16,593 bases of DNA from positions 1 through 16,593 of the forward strand of contig JANYDZ010000164.1 in assembly GCA_025363375.1 (NCBI GenBank). The letters are read 5' to 3'. Positions 5,673-13,489 of the stretch are shown piece after piece (position 1 is the first letter of the stretch; the number at the start of each line of letters is the position of its first letter). The notes below the pieces were generated by a model, which saw only the letters and a program-made list of their open reading frames with translations, was not told the DNA's origin and did not search any database. Source of the stretch: Hyphomicrobiales bacterium (lineage in GTDB: Bacteria > Pseudomonadota > Alphaproteobacteria > Rhizobiales > Beijerinckiaceae). A program made the position numbers and the translations under genes.

Positions 5673-7868
5673 TCATTGCGCTTGAACCAAAGCTTCCAAA
5701 TCCACAATCACATCATGCGCCGGCGGTCGGCCGATCTCATGAAAATCCACCGCCAGTTGCAACCCCGTCGCCGGACAATACCACGCCGTGGCTTCCAGAT
5801 CCTCATGCAGCAAAATGCGGTGCGCGGCGGGCGCCTGCTTCATCGACCTGCCGAGCCCGCCTTCGCGCCAGCGCGAATGTCCCGTTGAAAGAATGTACCC
5901 GGCGGGCGTCGTCACGTGCAGGCCATGCGCGTCGCGCCGGATTTCAAGCGATGGACCAAGCGCGCCGATCGGCTCGCCGGCGCAGATTCGCGCCGCGTCC
6001 GTCGCAAAGGCGCCGACCCGCTCGCGACGCATGTTGTCGCGCAACGCCTTGCTCGCGGCGTGATCGGGGCGGCCGTCGTCGAGCACAACGCCATAAATCT
6101 CCCGCGCGGCCCGCGGGGAAACCGCGTTCGCCGCGACATCGTTCCCGACCGCGGCGACGTCCCGCTCAAGTGGATCGCCAAATCCGCCCCCGCCCTGCCA
6201 CGAGACAGCGAACACATCGCCGGATGTCATCGTCATCAGCCCGGGTTTCGGGCCAAAGGTTTCATAGTCCGCTTTCTTTGCGCGGCCGCGATCGACAGCT
6301 CCCCGACCGAACGTCTGCACGATCGTGGAGCCCGGCCAGCCGCCGCCGAGGCCCGCTGAATTGGGCGCTTCCGCGCCGTGCGTCATCACCAGCGCCTGCG
6401 CGCGTTCGATGCCCCCCAGGGTGAGCGCCACTTCGGCGCAGAGGCCGCCGCGAAATTTGCCGGCGCCGCCGGTGTCGCGGGACAAGCGGCGATGCAAATA
6501 GAACAAAGGCACGACCTGTTCGTTTTTTTCGACATCGGCGATGGCGGAAATGGGCGAGGTGATGGGGCCGCCGCAATTGACGCCGTCCTTAACCGCGAAG
6601 GCCGCCGAGCCGCCGGCGAGCGGGTCCATGAGATGCAGTCCGAAGGGCTCGCCGAATTGATTGACTCCCCCAAGGTTGAAGGTCGCCATGGCGCCGTCGT
6701 TCACGCCCTGCGCGCGGTGCGCGTATTTGCGGCTCGCGGCGAGCATTTTGTTGAGCGCGAGCATGATGGCGTTGCCCGTCACCCAGATGGCTTCGACCGT
6801 CGCCGAGCCCACGGGCGCCGGAAATTTCGCGGTGCAGACGAGGCCTTCGGGCGCGACGACTTCGACGGGCGCCACCACTCCCTCGTTCCATTGCATGTCG
6901 AAGCCGAGCGTCGGCATGACCGAGCCTGTGACGGCGCCCATGAGGCCCGAGCGCGTGCAATTGACGAAGCCCGGCGCCTGTTTGCTGGAGCCGGAGAAAT
7001 CCAGCGTAAGCTTTTCGCCTTTCTTGGTGGCGACGACGTCGAGTTTGTAAAGCACGTTGGCGTGCCCGTCGTGTTCCAGAAAATCGCTGGCGTGGAAGGC
7101 GCCGTCCGGCAGCTCTTTGAGGCGCGCGCGCATTCGGCTCGCGGAGGTCTCTATCATGCGTTCAATCGCGTGGGTCACCATGGCCGGGCCGTAGCGGCCC
7201 ACAAGTTCCGTGACGCGGGCGCGCGCGACGTTGAGCGTCGCGATGAAGGCGCGGATGTCGAGTTCAAGCGGGCCGGGCAGGCGCGAGGCCGTGGTGATCA
7301 TCTCCAGCACATCGTCGCGCATCTCGCCGCGGTCGACGAGCTTTACGCAGGGAATTCGCGCGCCTTCCTGAAAGACTTCGCGGGCCTTGGGCGACCAGCT
7401 GGCGAAATCCATGCCGCCGACATCGGTTTCGTGCGCCTCTACGCCGGCCCAGGCGACGATCGCGTTTCCCGCAAAAATGGGTCCCACCATTTGCACGTCG
7501 TTTTGATGCAACGCGCCGATATAGGGATCGTTGCCGATGAACATGTCCCCGTCGCGGACCACGTGTTTCGATTTGTGGGCGATGTGGCGGATGAACGCGC
7601 CGCAGACGGGCGCCTGATAGGCGACCTGAAAGCCCATTGAGGCGACCGAGCCGTCCGGCAGGAACAAGCCGGTGAAAAAGTCGGAGGCCTCCGTCACCGT
7701 CGGCGAACCTGAAACGCTTTGCAGCGCGACGCGCATTTCCTCCGTGATCGCGACGAGGCGATTGCGGATGACCTCGAAGACGATCGGGTTGAGAGCCTGC
7801 GGGTTGAGAGCCTGTGGGTTGAGAGCCTGGGGGTTGAGGGCGGTCTCGCTGATGTTTGCAGGGTTCAT
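5673..7868 (-). CDS. hyuB: Hydantoinase B/oxoprolinase family subunit
   Basis: Partner subunit of HyuA in ATP-dependent amide-ring opening (5-oxoproline, N-methylhydantoin, caprolactam) or, in some relatives, ketone carboxylation. It has 731 residues. Family blocks seen: NPIVFEVIRNRL (27-38), GDMFIGNDPYIGALHQNDV (107-125, with H121 and D124), AHETDVGG (145-152, with H146 and D149), and near residue 570 the WQGGGGFGDPLERD segment followed by VSPRAAREIYGVVL, which usually closes the family core. A further ~110 residues follow, ending WYCPATGLQLAVDFHEIG..PAHD, like a small add-on domain found in some members and resembling a degraded zinc ribbon (one Cys left). The start ATG overlaps the hyuA stop in ATGA (7865-7868), pointing to translational coupling. 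The N-terminus carries a three-fold ALNPQ repeat encoded by a 15-bp tandem repeat. Substrate unresolved. Confidence 0.93.
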   Translation of the reverse strand: MNPANISETALNPQALNPQALNPQALNPIVFEVIRNRLVAITEEMRVALQSVSGSPTVTEASDFFTGLFLPDGSVASMGFQVAYQAPVCGAFIRHIAHKSKHVVRDGDMFIGNDPYIGALHQNDVQMVGPIFAGNAIVAWAGVEAHETDVGGMDFASWSPKAREVFQEGARIPCVKLVDRGEMRDDVLEMITTASRLPGPLELDIRAFIATLNVARARVTELVGRYGPAMVTHAIERMIETSASRMRARLKELPDGAFHASDFLEHDGHANVLYKLDVVATKKGEKLTLDFSGSSKQAPGFVNCTRSGLMGAVTGSVMPTLGFDMQWNEGVVAPVEVVAPEGLVCTAKFPAPVGSATVEAIWVTGNAIMLALNKMLAASRKYAHRAQGVNDGAMATFNLGGVNQFGEPFGLHLMDPLAGGSAAFAVKDGVNCGGPITSPISAIADVEKNEQVVPLFYLHRRLSRDTGGAGKFRGGLCAEVALTLGGIERAQALVMTHGAEAPNSAGLGGGWPGSTIVQTFGRGAVDRGRAKKADYETFGPKPGLMTMTSGDVFAVSWQGGGGFGDPLERDVAAVGNDVAANAVSPRAAREIYGVVLDDGRPDHAASKALRDNMRRERVGAFATDAARICAGEPIGALGPSLEIRRDAHGLHVTTPAGYILSTGHSRWREGGLGRSMKQAPAAHRILLHEDLEATAWYCPATGLQLAVDFHEIGRPPAHDVIVDLEALVQAQ
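7786..7838 (-). repeat. 15-bp tandem repeat inside the 5' end of hyuB
   Basis: On the plus strand, GGGTTGAGAGCCTG plus one variable base occurs three times in a row at 7786-7800, 7801-7815 and 7816-7830, differing only in the last base (C, T, G). A partial fourth unit, GGGTTGAG, is at 7831-7838. Read on the coding strand it gives ALNPQ three times and then ALNPIV, where the last ALNP flows into the conserved HyuB start. The unit is a multiple of three, so gain or loss of copies keeps the frame. Confidence 0.95.
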
Positions 7869-9958
7869 GGCGCAAGCTCGATGTGAAGATTGCCAAAATC
7901 GTCGGCGCGCGCTTTGCCGCCGGGCGGGACGACGGCGCTCTGGCCGGGAAATTCAATAATGCAGGGCCCGTCGACGCGCGCGTCCGGCGCGGGAAACGTG
8001 GTGCGCCAGATTCTGGTCTCGACGGCCTTGGCGGGATCGTCGAAGACAACGCTGCGATGGCCGGCGGCGACAAGCGCGTCGCCCGACATTTTAAGCGGCG
8101 GCGGCGGCAGCGAGCCTGTGCCGGTCGCGCGCACGGCGAGCAATTCGTGGCCGGCGCCGGAATAGGCCGCGCCGTGGCCAAACATCGCATCGTACATGCC
8201 GCCGAATTTCCGCGTCGCCGCTTTGAAGGCGGCCGCGTCAAACGCGCCTTCATCCAGCGGCACGTCAAGGTGATGCGTCTGGCCGCGAAAGCGGATGGCG
8301 GCGCTGCGGTCGATGCGCACGTTGGCGCCCGCGCCCGCGGCCGCGAGATTGGCGCGCACATCGCGCAGCGCGTCGTCGAGGCCGGCGACGACGCGGGCAA
8401 TCTCCGCTTCGTTCGCCGCGCGGCCGGCTTGCAGGCGCACGTAGGCCGGGCGCTCCGTTGTGAAGGCGAGATCGGAATTGGCGGTGCCGAAGGCCGATTG
8501 CGCGGTGGCGGCGGCGGGCACGACAAAGCTGTTCAGGCCGAGTTCCGCCGCGAGCACCCAGGCGTGCGAAGGACCAGCGCCGCCATTTGCGAAAAGCGTG
8601 AAATCGCGTGGATCATAGCCGCGCTCGATGGTCATGCGGCGCAGCAAGTCCGCCATGCGCGAGTCCAGAATCTTGCGAATGCCCCACGCGGCTTCCATGA
8701 GGCCCAGTCCGAGGGGTTTGGCGACGCGTTCGTTGATCGCGCGGCGCGCGGCTTCGATGTCGAGCGTCATGCGTCCGCCGATAAAATTCGCGGGGTTGAG
8801 CACGCCCAGAACCAGGTCCGCGTCCGTCGCGGTGGGTTCGAGCCCGCCGCGCCCGTAACAGGCGGGTCCCGGATTGGCGCCGGCGCTCCCGGGGCCAACT
8901 TGCAAGCCGCCGGCGGGCGTCACCGACGCGATGCTGCCGCCGCCCGCGCCGATGGAATCAACGTCGATGGAATGCACGCGAATGTCGGCGCCGGCGACCG
9001 AAACATCCGAGCGCATGACGGGGCGTCCGTTGGCGATCACGCCCACGTCGAAACTCGTGCCGCCGATGTCGGTTGTCAGCACATTGACGGCGCCGATCCG
9101 CGCGCCCATGGCGAGCGAGCCGACGACGCCGGCCGCGGGGCCCGAGAACAGCGCGTAGGCGGGGCGGTCATTGAGAACGGATGTCGGCAAGACGCCGCCG
9201 GCGCAGGTCATCATCAACACGGGACAGGCCATGCCGGCCTCGCGCAGGGTGCTTTCGAGTTTGGAGAGATAACGTCCCGCGAGGGGGCCGAGCGCGGCGT
9301 TGGCGGCGGTCGTGGACATGCGCGCGTATTCGCCGACGTTGGGCGAAATTTCGTGGCTGAGGCTAATGAAAACGCCGGGGAGCACGCTCGCGACGATTTC
9401 GCGCAGGCGCTTTTCGTGAACAGGATTGACGGTGGCGAAAAGCGTGCAGACGGCGACGGCTTCGATGGATTGCGGCTTCAGCGCCGCGAGCGCCGCGCGC
9501 GCCTGCGCCTCGTCGAGCGAAGTTATGATTTTCCCGTTGGCGTCGACGCGCTCGTCGATTTCGATCACGAGATGGCGCGGCACCAGCGGCTTGTTGCGTC
9601 CGCGCAGAAAAGAATCGGTGGCTTCGATTTCGTTGAGGCCGGACGTATGGCGGCGCATCCGGCCGATTTCGAGCGTGTCGGCGAAGCCTGTTGTCGTGAG
9701 AATCGCGGTTTTCGCGGCGTTGCCCGTGAGCAGCGCGTTGAGGCCGACGGTGGTGCCGTGACCGAAGCGTTCGACGCCCTTGCAGAATTGTTCGAAGCTG
9801 ACGCCGTAGGCTTCCGCCGCGAGCCTCATGCCGTCGATGACGCCGCCGAGCACGTCCTTCGTCGTCGGCGTTTTGAACACGCGCGCGCCGCCGGCGCTTT
9901 CGGCGACCCAGAGATCGGTGAAGGTTCCGCCCACATCCGTGCCAACGAAGTAACTCAC
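7865..9958 (-). CDS. hyuA: Hydantoinase A/oxoprolinase family subunit (ASKHA ATPase)
   Basis: The ATP-using subunit of the HyuAB complex: it activates the substrate carbonyl by phosphorylation so that the ring amide can be cleaved (or a ketone carboxylated). The 697 residues are the normal family length. Visible motifs: phosphate-1 loop GTDVGGTFTD (6-15), GHGTT (66-70), TSGLNEIEATDSF with RNKPLVPRHLV, the HEISPNVGEYARMSTTAANA block (202-221), SGPAAGVVGS, the phosphate-2 loop TTDIGGTSFDVG (295-306), GAGGGSIA, GPGSAGANPGPACYG, and the FANGGAGPSHA adenosine-site segment. Start: GTG at 9958 with AAAGG about eight bases upstream, 15 nt after the permease stop; its own stop overlaps the hyuB ATG. 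Cytoplasmic, probably a heteromer with HyuB. The family cannot be split into hydantoinase, oxoprolinase, caprolactamase or carboxylase by eye. Confidence 0.95.
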   Translation of the reverse strand: MSYFVGTDVGGTFTDLWVAESAGGARVFKTPTTKDVLGGVIDGMRLAAEAYGVSFEQFCKGVERFGHGTTVGLNALLTGNAAKTAILTTTGFADTLEIGRMRRHTSGLNEIEATDSFLRGRNKPLVPRHLVIEIDERVDANGKIITSLDEAQARAALAALKPQSIEAVAVCTLFATVNPVHEKRLREIVASVLPGVFISLSHEISPNVGEYARMSTTAANAALGPLAGRYLSKLESTLREAGMACPVLMMTCAGGVLPTSVLNDRPAYALFSGPAAGVVGSLAMGARIGAVNVLTTDIGGTSFDVGVIANGRPVMRSDVSVAGADIRVHSIDVDSIGAGGGSIASVTPAGGLQVGPGSAGANPGPACYGRGGLEPTATDADLVLGVLNPANFIGGRMTLDIEAARRAINERVAKPLGLGLMEAAWGIRKILDSRMADLLRRMTIERGYDPRDFTLFANGGAGPSHAWVLAAELGLNSFVVPAAATAQSAFGTANSDLAFTTERPAYVRLQAGRAANEAEIARVVAGLDDALRDVRANLAAAGAGANVRIDRSAAIRFRGQTHHLDVPLDEGAFDAAAFKAATRKFGGMYDAMFGHGAAYSGAGHELLAVRATGTGSLPPPPLKMSGDALVAAGHRSVVFDDPAKAVETRIWRTTFPAPDARVDGPCIIEFPGQSAVVPPGGKARADDFGNLHIELAP

Positions 9959-9973
9959 GGTGAAAACCTTTGT

Positions 9974-10735
9974 TTACGCGCGCTGCGGACGCCAGCGCAG
10001 GATGCGGCGTTCGGCCAGTTGCAGTGCATGATTGATGATTACTCCGAGCGCGCCGAGCATGATGAGGCCGGCGAAAAGTTCGGCGCTGCGGAAAGAGCGC
10101 TGCGCGAGAAACACATCGTGGCCGAGGCCGGGGAGCGAGGCCTGCATTTCCGTGACGACGGCGAGGATGAGCGACACGGCCAGTCCCGAGCGCATGCCCG
10201 CGAGAATGTCCGGCATGGCGGAGGGTATCGCGATCTTTTGCAGAAATTCGACGCGGGTGAGGCCGAGCATGGCCGAGACCTCCTGCAGGCGGATGCGCAC
10301 ATTGCTGAAGCCGTAGATGGAGGACATCAGCACCGGCCAGATCGAGCCGAAGGCGATCACAAAGGCCGCCATCTTTTCGCTCAGGCCGAAGAAAAGAATA
10401 AACACAGGAATCATGGCTGAGGCCGGCAGGGGACGAATGAATTCGAGCGTCGGCTCCAACAATTGGCGCACCATGGGGGTCAAGCCAATCGCCGCGCCGA
10501 TGGCGATGCCGGCGAGCGAGGACAGGAACCAGCCGACGATCATGCGCTGCGTTGTCGCCAGCAGCGGCGGCCACAGCGTGCCGTTCTGCGCGCGAATCCA
10601 GAGTTCGCCAAAGGCGCGTCCCGGCGAAGGCAGGAAGACCGGCGAGACCAGACGAAAATCAGTCACAAGATGCCAGACGAGAACGAGGCCGGCGGCAAAA
10701 AGGACGGGCGGGGCCAAATTGCGCAGAAATCTCAT
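9974..10735 (-). CDS. ABC transporter permease B, NitT/TauT (SsuC-like) type
   Basis: Inner-membrane permease of 253 residues with about six hydrophobic segments, beginning with LAPPVLFAAGLVLVWHLV (about 7-24). It shows the family blocks SPVFLPSPGRAF, FIRPLPASAMIPVFILFFGLSEKMAAFVIAFGSIWPV and a standard EAA loop (EVSAMLG at 152-158, then TRVEFLQKIAIPSAMPDI), which contacts the ATPase. The start ATG overlaps the stop of permease A in ATGA (10732-10735), so the two are probably translated together. It is followed 15 nt later by hyuA. Its membrane partner is most likely permease A. Confidence 0.94.
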   Translation of the reverse strand: MRFLRNLAPPVLFAAGLVLVWHLVTDFRLVSPVFLPSPGRAFGELWIRAQNGTLWPPLLATTQRMIVGWFLSSLAGIAIGAAIGLTPMVRQLLEPTLEFIRPLPASAMIPVFILFFGLSEKMAAFVIAFGSIWPVLMSSIYGFSNVRIRLQEVSAMLGLTRVEFLQKIAIPSAMPDILAGMRSGLAVSLILAVVTEMQASLPGLGHDVFLAQRSFRSAELFAGLIMLGALGVIINHALQLAERRILRWRPQRA

Positions 10736-11481
10736 GCGGCGCTCCCCACGCGGACCGGCTGGCCGTCGACGGTTTTAAGCAGCGCGTTGAGCAGAAAGCC
10801 GATCAAGGCGAGCCAGAGAATTTGCGCGTACATCAAATCCGCGCGCAGCGATTGTTGCGCCAGCACCAACGCATAGCCAAGGCCGCGCGGGTTCACGGCG
10901 ATTTCCACGGTCACAGCGACGACAAGCGCGACGCCGAGCGCGATGCGCAGGCCCACATTGATGCGCCCGAAGGCGGCGGGCAGCACGATTTTGAACAGAC
11001 GCTCGCCGAACGACATTTCCAGCACGTCGGCGACCTCCAGCAGGCGTGGCTCGACGCCGCGCACGGCGGCCCAGGTGGCGATCAGGATCGGCCATGTGGT
11101 GGCGTAGGCGACGACGGCGGATTCCATGCGGATGCCCCAGCCGAAAATCAGCAATCCCACGGGCATCCACGCCACTGATGGAATGGCGCGCAGGGCGTCG
11201 AAGGTTGGGCCCGCCATGCGCGCGACGGGCGTCCACAAGCCGAGAATCGAGCCGAGGAGAACGCCGATGCCCGCGCCGATGGCGAGGCCCAGCAACGCGG
11301 ATTGGCAGGTCTCCCATGTTGATTGCAGGATGGAGCCGTCGAGCAGCGCCATCCAGCCGGCTTTCGCGATGGCGGAGGGCCATGACAGGGATTCGTAGCG
11401 CACCCAGCCCGCGCGCGTGGCGAATTCCCAGAACAGAAGGAAGGCGACCGGGAAAAGCGCGCCGCGTAAAAACCGCCGCAT
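10732..11481 (-). CDS. ABC transporter permease A, NitT/TauT (SsuC-like) type
   Basis: Second inner-membrane permease of the importer, 249 residues, starting with a hydrophobic helix (GALFPVAFLLFWEFATRAGW). Family landmarks are SLSWPSAIAKAGW, FDALRAIPSVAWMPVGLLIFGWGIRMESAVVAYATTWPIL and the EAA loop EVADVLEMSFGERLFKIVLPAA (149 onward). The loop has E155 where the conserved glycine of EAA---G would sit. It resembles permease B in layout but is clearly a different sequence, so this importer seems to use two unlike membrane subunits. The start ATG follows the ATPase stop by one base (TGA-C-ATG), and its stop overlaps the start of permease B. Confidence 0.93.
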   Translation of the reverse strand: MRRFLRGALFPVAFLLFWEFATRAGWVRYESLSWPSAIAKAGWMALLDGSILQSTWETCQSALLGLAIGAGIGVLLGSILGLWTPVARMAGPTFDALRAIPSVAWMPVGLLIFGWGIRMESAVVAYATTWPILIATWAAVRGVEPRLLEVADVLEMSFGERLFKIVLPAAFGRINVGLRIALGVALVVAVTVEIAVNPRGLGYALVLAQQSLRADLMYAQILWLALIGFLLNALLKTVDGQPVRVGSAA

Positions 11482-11482
11482 G

Positions 11483-12298
<816 letters not shown>

Positions 12299-12376
12299 AC
12301 GCGCATCCTTCGCCCCGACGGATTTTTGCTCACCCGTCCCGCTTTCGCCACTGATATTGCAAAGAGTTCGGGGACG

Positions 12377-12423
12377 CCACCCTTGCGGGGTTGGTCAGGC
12401 GCCATGGGACAACGCCCACTGAC
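12377..12423. other. Two adjacent stem-loops in the leader of the transport operon
   Basis: CCACCC (12377-12382) can pair with GGGTTGG (12388-12394) with one bulged T. GTCAG (12394-12398) pairs with CTGAC (12419-12423), enclosing TGGG (12405-12408) paired with CCCA (12415-12418) and a 6-nt loop. If the minus-strand operon is transcribed from near the palindrome, both fall in its 5' leader. There is no T-run, and no known riboswitch consensus was recognised. Confidence 0.3.
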
Positions 12424-12425
12424 GC

Positions 12426-12431
12426 TTGACG
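12426..12431 (+). promoter_or_regulatory. Possible -35 box for the regulator-metF-metH operon
   Basis: TTGACG matches the sigma-70 -35 consensus at five of six bases and is followed by the only AT-rich stretch of the region (12432-12465). The -10 box is ambiguous: TAAACA at 12448 gives a 16-base spacer but a weak match, while TATAAA at 12446 matches better with a spacer of only 14. Either way the promoter core would overlap the palindrome at 12444-12465, which suits repression by the downstream regulator. Confidence 0.4.
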
Positions 12432-12443
12432 TTTTGTAAAATT

Positions 12444-12465
12444 GATATAAACATATCCTTATATC
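12444..12465. promoter_or_regulatory. Operator-like palindrome, probable binding site of the ArsR-type regulator
   Basis: GATATAA (12444-12450) and TTATATC (12459-12465) are perfect inverted copies separated by 8 bases. Inside them a second ATATC at 12453-12457 also pairs with the first GATAT, so three half-sites are crowded in 22 bp. It is AT-rich in otherwise GC-rich DNA, lies 16 bases upstream of the regulator ATG, and has the size and composition usual for winged-helix ArsR-family operators. Autoregulation of the methionine-cycle operon is the simplest reading; an effect on the divergent operon is possible. Confidence 0.65.
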
Positions 12466-12481
12466 TACCTAAGGACTGTCG

Positions 12482-13489
12482 ATGCGCGCACCCGAAACCA
12501 CTGATTTCCCCACCGTCCTGGCCGGCCTTGAGGCCGCCGCCGAAATTACACGCTTGCGGCTTCTGGCGCTGCTGGCCGAGGCCGAGCTGACCGTCTCCGA
12601 GTTGATGACGATACTGGGGCAGTCGCAGCCGCGCATTTCGCGCCATCTCAAGCTGCTGGTCGAAGCGGGGCTCATAGAGCGCCATCGCGAGGGCGCGTGG
12701 GCGTTTTTCCGCGTGGCGGATCGCGGCGCGGCGGGCGATCTTGTGCGTTCCATTCTCGCGCATATCACGGCTCAGGACCATCTGCTCGGCGGCGACCGCG
12801 CGCGGCTGGGCGAGGCTCGCAAGGCGCGCGCCGGCGAAGCCGCGCGTTATTTCGCCACCCATGCCGTGAACTGGGACCATATCCGCTCGCTGCATGTGGC
12901 CGAGGATGTGGTGGAAGCGGCGATCCGCGAAGCCATCGGCGACGCCGGCGTCCACGCGATGCTCGATCTCGGCACGGGAACGGGACGCATGCTGGAGCTG
13001 CTCGCGCCGCAGGCCGACCGCGCCGTCGGGATCGATCAGAGCCCGGCAATGCTCAATCTGGCCCGCACGCGCCTTGAGCACGCGGGCATGCGCAACGTGC
13101 AATTGCGGCAGGGCGATATGTACGCGCTGCCGGTCGAGCGCGGCGGCTATGATCTCGTGGTCGTGCATCAGGTGCTGCATTTTCTCGACGATCCCGCGCG
13201 CGCGCTGCGCGAGGCGGCGCGCGTGTTGCGGCCGGGCGGACGATTGATCGTCGTCGATTTCGCGCCGCATACGAACGAATTTTTACGCGAGCGGCACGCG
13301 CACAGGCGTCTGGGATTTGCCGCCGCGGAAGTCGAGGGCTTTTTGCGTGAAGCGGGGCTTGGCGAAGTCGCGCACCACGATCTCGAGGGCAAGCGCGCGG
13401 CGGAAAAACTCACGGTGTCGTTGTGGATCGCGCGCGATCCGCGCGCGCAGTCGGACGCCTTGCCCATGACCTTGAAGGAGTTTGCGTGA
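12482..13489 (+). CDS. ArsR-family regulator fused to a SAM methyltransferase-like domain (SahR-like)
   Basis: A 335-residue two-domain protein. Residues 10-80 form an ArsR winged helix (ITRLRLLALLAEAELTVSELMTILGQSQPRISRHLKLLVEAGLIERHREG; recognition helix near 48-60). Residues about 125-320 form a class I methyltransferase fold: motif I LDLGTGTG (162-168), acidic VGID (D185), QGDMYALP and RVLRPGGRLIVVDF. This build and its place before metF-metH match the SahR group known from proteobacteria, repressors of the SAM cycle that respond to S-adenosylhomocysteine; here the methyltransferase fold probably serves as the ligand sensor. True methyltransferase activity cannot be excluded. ATG 12482 has AAGGA six bases upstream. 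The stop overlaps the metF ATG by one base (TGATG), so it is the first gene of a three-gene operon. Confidence 0.9.
   Translation: MRAPETTDFPTVLAGLEAAAEITRLRLLALLAEAELTVSELMTILGQSQPRISRHLKLLVEAGLIERHREGAWAFFRVADRGAAGDLVRSILAHITAQDHLLGGDRARLGEARKARAGEAARYFATHAVNWDHIRSLHVAEDVVEAAIREAIGDAGVHAMLDLGTGTGRMLELLAPQADRAVGIDQSPAMLNLARTRLEHAGMRNVQLRQGDMYALPVERGGYDLVVVHQVLHFLDDPARALREAARVLRPGGRLIVVDFAPHTNEFLRERHAHRRLGFAAAEVEGFLREAGLGEVAHHDLEGKRAAEKLTVSLWIARDPRAQSDALPMTLKEFA
13474..13480 (+). promoter_or_regulatory. Ribosome binding site that fixes the metF start
   Basis: GAAGGAG lies within the last codons of the regulator gene and ends eight bases before ATG 13489. It supports a start at 13489 over the in-frame upstream start at 13423, which would add 22 residues unlike MetF. 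Confidence 0.85.

Noticed and set aside
5594..5707. Longer N-terminus for the binding protein, starting at 5707
   Set aside because: It would overlap the end of hyuB and bury the signal peptide; the ATG at 5593 has an RBS and a normal export signal.
6378..7640. 420-codon open frame on the plus strand opposite hyuB
   Set aside because: Antisense to a clear HyuB gene; composition is biased and no motif is seen.
7856..10420. 854-codon open frame on the plus strand opposite hyuA and permease B
   Set aside because: It covers two well-recognised minus-strand genes in full. Its translation is rich in Arg, Ala, Gly, His and Asp with no recognisable domain, as expected for the antisense frame of GC-rich coding DNA.
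12299..12481. SAM-II or SAH riboswitch before the methionine operon
   Set aside because: The likely transcript leader is very short (the palindrome ends 16 nt before the ATG), and no consensus core of these riboswitches was recognised. A protein operator explains the region better.
13423..13488. Upstream in-frame start for metF
   Set aside because: It overlaps the regulator, adds 22 residues unlike MetF, and the strong RBS at 13474-13480 points to 13489.
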